This document shows positions 1 through 5,308 of a stretch of DNA of 9,144 bases, piece by piece (the stretch's first letter is position 1; every line of letters starts with the position of its first letter). The position numbers were made by a program, and so were the translations under genes. The notes beneath the pieces were generated by a model that made no database searches, was not told the origin of the DNA, and saw nothing but the letters and a program-made list of their open reading frames with translations. Source of the stretch: Limisphaerales bacterium (lineage in GTDB: Bacteria; Verrucomicrobiota; Verrucomicrobiia; Limisphaerales; UBA11358); contig PKZR01000351.1 of the NCBI GenBank assembly GCA_003133815.1, forward strand, positions 1 to 9,144, given 5' to 3'.

Positions 1-490
1 AATTCAGCACGGGCTTGGTCTCAGCCTCGTAAGTCTTAAGCCGGGCGCGGATGACATCCATGTTCGCGTCGTCGAGACGGTTGTCCTTGAGGGCGCGGCG
101 TTGCAGGCGCTTGACTAGGTTCTCAAAGTTCGCGCTGCACATGTAGAACACAGCCACGACGTTGAGGAATTTATCCAGCATTTCCGCCTGATGGACATTG
201 CGCGGAATGCCGTCGAGGACGAGAGTGTTCCGCTTTTGGTCGAGCCGTCCGGCGGCGGCAAGACTGTGCGTGTAATTTTTCCAAAGCTCGATGGTCGGCT
301 CATCAGGCACGAGTCCGCCGGTGCTGGAATGTTCGAGAAAAGTTTTTCCGAGCGGCGTCTCGGGACTCAGGCTGCGGAACACCTCCCCGCAACTGCAATG
401 GACATAGCCCGGTATCGAGCCGAGGATTTTTCCGTGGGTACCCTTGCCCGAACCGGGCGCGCCAAACATGAGTATCGTGCGGTATTTCAA
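1..490 (-). CDS. adk: Adenylate kinase-like nucleoside monophosphate kinase (partial, C-terminus beyond left edge)
   Basis: A cytosolic P-loop kinase, expected to transfer phosphate from ATP to AMP or a related nucleotide. 163 codons are visible. Translated from TTG at 490, it shows the P-loop GAPGSGKGT (residues 10-18), GGLVPDE (58-64), the NMP-binding DGIPR (93-97, usually DGFPR) followed by QAEML, and a short-lid region containing RLDDAN, then RARLKTYEAETKPVL near the edge, typical of short-lid adenylate kinases. The TTG overlaps the TGA of the upstream gene (TTGA, 490-487), and AAGGA lies just before it, so translational coupling is likely. The next ATG would begin only two residues before the P-loop and remove the first beta strand. 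Odd points: the usual STGD AMP-site motif reads SCGE (33-36), and the codon reading frame is also open upstream of the TTG. It could be a paralogue rather than the main housekeeping Adk. The family is secure; substrate is inferred. Confidence 0.82.
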   Translation of the reverse strand, partial: MKYRTILMFGAPGSGKGTHGKILGSIPGYVHCSCGEVFRSLSPETPLGKTFLEHSSTGGLVPDEPTIELWKNYTHSLAAAGRLDQKRNTLVLDGIPRNVHQAEMLDKFLNVVAVFYMCSANFENLVKRLQRRALKDNRLDDANMDVIRARLKTYEAETKPVLN

Positions 491-1425
491 GCGTCCTTGT
501 GTTTGAGCTGGATTTCCTGGATTTCAGCGAACGGCACCATCTCCTCGCAGCTCGCCTCGTTTTTCACAATCTGGAAATGCACATCGTCCTGTGCAATGCG
601 CACGATGCGCTGTACTACAAACTCCCCGCGCATGGTTTTCACAAACAGCACAAGGTCTTGGTCGGCTTCGCGGCGGACGACGCCGAAAAACCCGGGGAAT
701 TTTGTCTCAAAAAACCGGCGGTTGAACGTGAATTTTCCGCGTTGAAAAACCTGGGACTCCGGCACCTCGGGTTTGGCCCCGGGAGACTGCCATGAAGCCG
801 ACACGATCTGGATATCTTCCTTCACCGGCATGCCCGGCACGTTGAACTTTTGCTCCTCGGACTCGACTACCGACTCGGCTGCCACGGGTTCAGGCGCCAC
901 AACCGTCGGCAGCGAAAGAATGATTATCGGTCCGAATATTGGCAGCACCGCCGCCACGCCAATCCCCATCCCGAAAGGACGCGAGCGAAAAATAGAGGCT
1001 TCGAATCCCGCATAGATGTTTGCCACATAGATCAGCATCATCACAAAAATGCCGACCGATGACGAAAACATCGCGCCCATCAAGGATTGTTTCGGCGGCA
1101 AGCTCAACCGCGTCACGTCCTGCACCTTGATTTCCGGCTTTGGTGGGCGTTCCGACTCGGGGATTTCGATGAACGGCTCGACCAGATCCTTTATTTTCGG
1201 ATTCGACGCCGACAATTGCTTCAGCCCGTCCTGCGAAAATTTCGTCCACGGCATCCGTTCGGTGTATTTGTCGTCCGACGTGTGGAAAATGACACCGACG
1301 TCGTTGAATGTGACGATGTCGCCAGTCAGCGACGTGCCGTCGGCCAGCGGAAACGTGTCCGCACCGACCGCCGCGAGCAGTCCGCACAGCCAAAAGCATG
1401 CAATTGTCCAAAGGAGTTTGCGCAC
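487..1425 (-). CDS. Predicted secreted/membrane protein with two SH3-like modules and two transmembrane helices, unknown function
   Basis: I do not recognise a named family. From GTG at 1425 the protein has 312 residues. It starts with a signal peptide (MRKLLW, hydrophobic core, likely cut after AVGA at about residue 22). A beta-rich module of SH3/Sm-like look follows (26-71: DG, GDIV, VIFHT, MPWTKF). Next is a Pro/Glu linker, then two hydrophobic helices (about 115-138 and 153-172), an acidic linker, and a C-terminal beta-rich domain (about 230-312). The C-terminal domain ends in a segment resembling the first module (VHFQIV, VPFAEIQEIQL). An earlier in-frame GTG at 1452 gives 321 residues, but only 1425 is preceded by a Shine-Dalgarno-like AAAAAAGG (4-base gap) and gives a clean signal peptide. 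Its stop overlaps the start of the adenylate kinase-like gene, so the two are co-translated. The gene is real; function is unknown. Confidence 0.8.
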   Translation of the reverse strand: MRKLLWTIACFWLCGLLAAVGADTFPLADGTSLTGDIVTFNDVGVIFHTSDDKYTERMPWTKFSQDGLKQLSASNPKIKDLVEPFIEIPESERPPKPEIKVQDVTRLSLPPKQSLMGAMFSSSVGIFVMMLIYVANIYAGFEASIFRSRPFGMGIGVAAVLPIFGPIIILSLPTVVAPEPVAAESVVESEEQKFNVPGMPVKEDIQIVSASWQSPGAKPEVPESQVFQRGKFTFNRRFFETKFPGFFGVVRREADQDLVLFVKTMRGEFVVQRIVRIAQDDVHFQIVKNEASCEEMVPFAEIQEIQLKHKDA

Positions 1426-1530
1426 AGAACCTTTTTTAGCAAAAGCCAGCACGGCGTGGAAGCAAATTCAGCAATCAAAGGCAGGTTTTGCGCAAATGCA
1501 GAGAGGATTCCTTCAAGTCGCCGGTGGAAT
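1426..1530. other. Short intergenic gap between guaD and the membrane protein gene
   Basis: About 105 bp (78 bp if the longer start at 1452 is used) with no ORF worth calling. It holds a 10-bp perfect palindrome TTTGCGCAAA (1487-1496) and, next to the downstream start, the Shine-Dalgarno-like AAAAAAGG on the minus strand (1438-1431, read right to left). I find no GC hairpin followed by a T run, so there is no visible intrinsic terminator separating the upstream three genes from the downstream two. Read-through into one five-gene transcript is possible, as is a separate promoter here. Confidence 0.4.
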
Positions 1531-1998
1531 TCAATAGCGGACTTTATCCGGCTTGCTTTTCCATTCCGCAAAAACTTTCAGCGCTTCGTCGCGCATCAAT
1601 TGCTTCATCGGAATTTTGCGGCGCGAAACAGGCAGCGCCACTTCGCGGTAAATCAGATCATCGTCGAACTGGATGGCTGCCGCATCCTTCCGCGTGTTCG
1701 CGTAATAAATTGTTTTGAAACGCGCCCAGTAAATCGCCGCAAGGCACATCGGGCAGGGCTCGCAGCTCGCATAAAGCTCGCAATCGTCCAGCCGGAAGGT
1801 TTTCAGCTTTTTGCAAGCCTCGCGGATGGCGGAGATTTCCGCGTGCGCCGTCGGATCGTTTGCGGACGTGACGCAATTCCAGCCGCGCCCGATAATTTTG
1901 CCCTTTTGCACCACCACAGCGCCAAACGGGCCGCCGCAATTCCCGCGCATCTTTGAAAGCGAAAGCCTGATGGCCTCGCGCATGAATTTCTCCTTCAT
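1531..1998 (-). CDS. guaD: Guanine deaminase (GuaD, cytidine-deaminase fold)
   Basis: Zinc hydrolase expected to convert guanine to xanthine and ammonia in purine salvage; cytosolic, usually a domain-swapped dimer. The 155-residue product is close to the length of the Bacillus subtilis enzyme. Visible motifs: GGPFGAVVV (22-30), NDPTAHAEISAIR with zinc ligand H52 and proton-shuttle E54, and LDDCELYASCEPCPMC with zinc ligands C82 and C85. These are followed by AAIYWAR, FDDDLIYRE (111-119) and a C-terminal tyrosine (155). In the B. subtilis family an aspartate in the FDD segment and the terminal tyrosine complete the guanine site, so GuaD fits better than TadA. The start is ATG 1998, which overlaps the PIG-L gene stop as ATGA; a longer in-frame reading to 2079 only runs into that gene. 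No Shine-Dalgarno is seen, so translation probably depends on coupling. Confidence 0.9.
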   Translation of the reverse strand: MKEKFMREAIRLSLSKMRGNCGGPFGAVVVQKGKIIGRGWNCVTSANDPTAHAEISAIREACKKLKTFRLDDCELYASCEPCPMCLAAIYWARFKTIYYANTRKDAAAIQFDDDLIYREVALPVSRRKIPMKQLMRDEALKVFAEWKSKPDKVRY

Positions 1999-2840
1999 CG
2001 GAACAAACCCGCCGGATTTTTCTTCGCGCCCAAAACCCTGCCGCCATTGAATACCGTCTGCAATCTTCCACCTCTCCATTTCTGCAACCGGTAAATCGTG
2101 CCGAACGTGAAATCCGGCGACGCCCCGCCCTGACCGCCGACAATTTCAGCGCCACGCCGCACATTGTCCATCATCCACGCCGGGAGCCGCGCGTGATACG
2201 GATTGCGCCGCACTTCGCCAACATGGCACGCCAGCGCCGCGATCAAATCCGCCAGATCATCCGCGTCGGTTTCAACCAGCAGGTTCGGATATGCCATCTG
2301 CCCCCAGAATTCCGTCTCGACGACAAAACATTCAAACTTGCGCGGCAATTTCCTTAGCGCGTCCAACACCAAATAGTGCGTTCCAATGTGCGCGGGATGG
2401 ACGTCGGTCTCATGCGGCAGAAAAATCACGCGCGGCTTTTGCGCCGCTAGAATTCTTGCAATCCTGCTGACAGCCTCCCGCCATTGCGCCGGATTTTTCT
2501 TCCGCGATTCCAAATTGATGTTTTCCAAACCGGCAACGATCAAATCGAATCCGAGGCAGTCACAGGCGTTCTTTAATTCAAGCAAACGCGCGGCGCGGCG
2601 CCCCTGCCTGCTGCCCAGCGTGACTGCAACGTTGGTGACTTTCCATTTCGCCTCGCGCAGCAGACGCAATGCAAGTGCGCCGGTGATGCATTCGTCGTCA
2701 GGGTGCGGGGAGAAAATCAGGACATCCGCAGGCTTGCGAGGTATGACGGAACGGGCTTTGGATTTAAAATCCAGCGGAAGCTTTGTTCCACTTTGAAAAA
2801 CCCGAGCCGACTCGGAAACGAATTTTTTAAACGGATTCAC
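1995..2840 (-). CDS. PIG-L/LmbE-family zinc N-deacetylase
   Basis: Member of the PIG-L superfamily, zinc enzymes that mostly remove N-acetyl groups from GlcNAc-type conjugates (GlcNAc-PI, mycothiol and bacillithiol precursors). The 281-residue product has a Rossmann-like strand, DVLIFSPHPDDE (39-50), whose H46 and D49 would bind zinc and D48 act as base. It also has the second motif DVHPAH (146-151), where H151 should be the third ligand and the usual HPDH aspartate is alanine. A basic N-terminal extension of about 38 residues precedes the fold; no signal peptide is evident, so it is probably cytosolic. The GTG start at 2840 overlaps the ATPase stop (GTGA) and the stop overlaps guaD (ATGA), so it is the middle gene of a coupled operon. 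Some PIG-L domains occur fused to NagB-like deaminases; no such domain is present here. The natural substrate cannot be told from sequence. Confidence 0.88.
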   Translation of the reverse strand: MNPFKKFVSESARVFQSGTKLPLDFKSKARSVIPRKPADVLIFSPHPDDECITGALALRLLREAKWKVTNVAVTLGSRQGRRAARLLELKNACDCLGFDLIVAGLENINLESRKKNPAQWREAVSRIARILAAQKPRVIFLPHETDVHPAHIGTHYLVLDALRKLPRKFECFVVETEFWGQMAYPNLLVETDADDLADLIAALACHVGEVRRNPYHARLPAWMMDNVRRGAEIVGGQGGASPDFTFGTIYRLQKWRGGRLQTVFNGGRVLGAKKNPAGLFR

Positions 2841-5167
2841 GATTTTGATTTTGCAGATCCAAAAAGCAATCTCAAGCTGTTCATCACCACGACCACCGTG
2901 CTGCCTTCGTGGCCGACGACGCCAATTGTCAGCGGAATTTTTCCCAGCATCGCAAATGAAACCAGCACAATGACGGTGCCGAGCGAAATGACGAGGTTCT
3001 GGCGGATGACACGCCGGGCGCGCTGGCTCAAACGGAATGCCGCAAGAAAATTTTCCAGACGGTCGTGCATCAGAACCACATCGGCCTGCTCCAACGCCGC
3101 ATCCGAACCGCGTGCGCCCATTGCAACGCCGATATAGGCAGCCGCCAGACTTGGCGCATCGTTCACACCGTCGCCGATCATCGCGACATGTTTCCCCTGC
3201 CCGCTCAATTCATGGATGGCCTCGACTTTCTGCTCCGGCTTCAGCTCCGCGCGCACGTCGTCGAGTTTCAATTCGGAGCGCAAATGTTCGGCGGTCGCCA
3301 CGCGGTCGCCGGTCAAAACGACTGAGCGCAATCCTTCGTGGCGCAATTCGTCAATCACTGACGCGGCCTGCGGACGTATGTCGTCGCGCAAAATAATCCG
3401 GCCAAGCAAATCGCCCGCGGCCAGCCAGATTTCGGAAAAGCCCGCGTCCGTAGCGGGAACCTTTGAAATGGTTTTGGCGCGCTCGCCTTCTGCGAGCCAT
3501 TCACGGCGGCCAAGCAAGCAATCGGTTCCATTCAGTTTCGCGCGCAAGCCATGTCCCGTGATGGATTCAAAATGATCCAGCGCGAATGGCTCGATTTGAT
3601 TTTGTTTGCCGTGACGCGAAACGGCACGGGCGAGCGGATGCGTGGACAATTTTTCAAGCGAATAAGCCAGCCGCGCGATTTCGTTTTCGCGGCCTGGCGG
3701 AAAACTTTCGATTTGTTCAACGCGCAGTTCTCCGGTAGTCAGCGTGCCGGTCTTGTCGAGAGCGACAATGTTGACTTCCGCCAATTTTTCCACCGCAGCA
3801 CCGCCCCGAAATAAAATCCCGTGCCTCGCGCCGAAAGCAATCGCGGCCAGCACCGCCGAAGGAATTGAAAGCACGAGCGCGCACGGCGACGAAACGACAA
3901 GCAGCGTCATGGCGCGATAAAATGCGCTGTGCGCCGAGGCCGTGGTGAAAAACGGCGCAAGCCCGAAGCCCAGCCACCAGACGAAAAACATCACAAAGGA
4001 GAGCCCGAGCACGATGTAAGTGTAAATGCCGCTGAATTTGTCCGCGAACTGCTGTGCGGGCGCCTTTTGCTGCTGCGCCTCGCGAATGAGCGTGATGATT
4101 TTTTGCAGTGCGCTTTCGGCGGCGGCCTTTGTGACCAGAATTTCCACTGCGCCCCAGAGATTGATGGTTCCGGCCAGGACGGCGTCGCCGACACTTTTTC
4201 CAACCGGCGTGGCTTCACCGGTAAGATTCGACTCATCAGCGGCGGTCGCGCCCACGGCAATTTCTCCATCCACGGGAAATTGCGCGCCGGGCTTGATGAG
4301 CAACTTCATCCCCGGCCGCAAATTTTGCACGGGCACTTCGCGCTCGCGGTGCTGGTCGTCGAGCGCGGTGGCGGTCTTTGGAACGTCGCGGAAGAGCGAG
4401 CGGATTTCCTTTTGCGTCCGGCCAAACGCAAAATGTTCCAGGGCTCCGGAAAGGGAAAACAAGAACAGGAGCGTTGAGCCTTCCACCCACGCGCCGATGC
4501 TGGCCGCACCGACGGCAACGGCGAGCATGAGAAAATGCACGTCAATCGCGCGCTTTTGGAGGCGTTCCCAGACTTCGCCCGCCGTGTAAAAACCGCCCGC
4601 AAGGTAAGCCGCGACAAAAAGGAAAATCCTGAACGGTGCGGGCGAAAAAAACCCAGCCAGCCCGAAGATGCCGCACAAAGCTGCTGCGGCAAGCTGGGGT
4701 TTCCATTCGTCAACGTCATGATCTTCGTCCGGCAGTTCGATCTCGCGCGGGACGATTTTAGGAAGTGGAAAATCACGCCAGCGCCAGAATTTTGGCGCCG
4801 TCGGACACGTGATGCGTGCGATGGTCGTGCTCGCGCCGTCGTGCTGAATCGTAATTTTCTTTCGTTCAGATTCGGACAACGGCGAGCCGCAGACGGCGCA
4901 TTCGCTTTTACCGCTCAACAAAGTGCAGGCGTGGCCGGTGTCCGCCGTCTGGACGGATTGAAGTTTTTCCGTAAGGCGCTGCGTCAACTTTTCCATTCCG
5001 TCCTGCGGGATGCGGCCCAGTGTGGCGACGGAAATTTTCTGCTGCGCGGAATCAATCGTCACGGCTTCCAGCGCCGGTTCCTCGGCAAGCGTGTCCACGA
5101 CGGAACGCGCGAGGCAGGATTCAGTCTCGCTGCGGGCCACACTTGATTTGCCGGTCGCAGAACTCAT
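2837..5167 (-). CDS. P1B-type heavy-metal translocating ATPase (SPC/HEG class, probable P1B-4)
   Basis: Inner-membrane pump that uses ATP to export transition metal ions. Numbering is from ATG 5167 (776 residues). The N-terminus (1-140) holds a degenerate HMA-like segment with a single Cys (C18), then a Cys cluster (C81, C90-x-x-C93, C121) and an acidic/His stretch. About eight membrane helices follow, at roughly 158-175, 180-196, 209-227, 230-244, 380-405, 420-445, 725-742 and 745-770. Catalytic motifs are TGE (316-318), the phosphorylation site D471 in DKTGT, HP (510-511) and GDGVND (665-670). The ion-site motif is SPC (427-429), not the CPC of Cu or Zn/Cd pumps, and the last helix has HEGST (753-757) and N763. 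Together these mark P1B-4 (Co/Fe/Zn/Ni; CoaT, PfeT/ZosA relatives). An alternative in-frame GTG at 5197 adds ten residues; neither start has a clear Shine-Dalgarno. First gene of the operon. Metal specificity is inferred. Confidence 0.93.
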   Translation of the reverse strand: MSSATGKSSVARSETESCLARSVVDTLAEEPALEAVTIDSAQQKISVATLGRIPQDGMEKLTQRLTEKLQSVQTADTGHACTLLSGKSECAVCGSPLSESERKKITIQHDGASTTIARITCPTAPKFWRWRDFPLPKIVPREIELPDEDHDVDEWKPQLAAAALCGIFGLAGFFSPAPFRIFLFVAAYLAGGFYTAGEVWERLQKRAIDVHFLMLAVAVGAASIGAWVEGSTLLFLFSLSGALEHFAFGRTQKEIRSLFRDVPKTATALDDQHREREVPVQNLRPGMKLLIKPGAQFPVDGEIAVGATAADESNLTGEATPVGKSVGDAVLAGTINLWGAVEILVTKAAAESALQKIITLIREAQQQKAPAQQFADKFSGIYTYIVLGLSFVMFFVWWLGFGLAPFFTTASAHSAFYRAMTLLVVSSPCALVLSIPSAVLAAIAFGARHGILFRGGAAVEKLAEVNIVALDKTGTLTTGELRVEQIESFPPGRENEIARLAYSLEKLSTHPLARAVSRHGKQNQIEPFALDHFESITGHGLRAKLNGTDCLLGRREWLAEGERAKTISKVPATDAGFSEIWLAAGDLLGRIILRDDIRPQAASVIDELRHEGLRSVVLTGDRVATAEHLRSELKLDDVRAELKPEQKVEAIHELSGQGKHVAMIGDGVNDAPSLAAAYIGVAMGARGSDAALEQADVVLMHDRLENFLAAFRLSQRARRVIRQNLVISLGTVIVLVSFAMLGKIPLTIGVVGHEGSTVVVVMNSLRLLFGSAKSKS

Positions 5168-5308
5168 CACCAATGTATTTTTAACAAATTGCGCCACTTG
5201 ACGCGATGCAAAAAAAGCTGAGGAAAAGCCAATTTATGCATTTAGTTTTAACTGTTCGATTTCGTGCTCGTTTGGCAGCTTTGTGTTGTACTCTTTAAAA
5301 AACAATTT
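5168..5308. promoter_or_regulatory. Divergent intergenic region between metal ATPase operon and pckG
   Basis: AT-rich gap of about 140 bp (111 bp if the ATPase starts at 5197) from which two transcripts must diverge. It contains A and T runs (5211-5217, 5297-5302) and the palindrome ATGCAT (5236-5241). The only hexamer pair with proper spacing toward pckG is TTGGCA (5272-5277), 17 bases, TTAAAA (5295-5300). The second box is a poor match and would place transcription initiation almost at the ATG. No clear pair was found toward the ATPase, and no metal-regulator operator (long inverted repeat) is visible. Assignment as regulatory rests on gene orientation alone. Confidence 0.45.

Noticed and set aside
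1..5. Window begins AATTC, like a cut EcoRI site from a clone library
   Set aside because: Five bases are not evidence; no vector sequence is present and the kinase frame simply runs off the edge.
191..745. Plus-strand open frame of 184 codons near the left edge
   Set aside because: It lies opposite the adenylate kinase-like gene and the end of the membrane protein gene; translation shows nothing recognisable.
1487..1496. Palindrome TTTGCGCAAA as an operator
   Set aside because: Only 10 bp, single copy, with no promoter boxes next to it; chance occurrence is easy.
1505..1533. Imperfect inverted repeat GATTCC / GGAATTC after guaD as a terminator
   Set aside because: The stem is short and AT-containing, the loop is long, and no T run follows on the minus strand.
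1087..1956. Plus-strand open frame crossing the membrane protein gene, the gap and guaD
   Set aside because: Basic, low-complexity translation with no domains; it overlaps two well-supported minus-strand genes.
1531..1998. Reading the deaminase as the tRNA adenosine deaminase TadA
   Set aside because: The zinc motifs are shared, but NDPTAHAEISAIR, YWAR, the FDDDLIY segment and the C-terminal Tyr match guanine deaminase much better.
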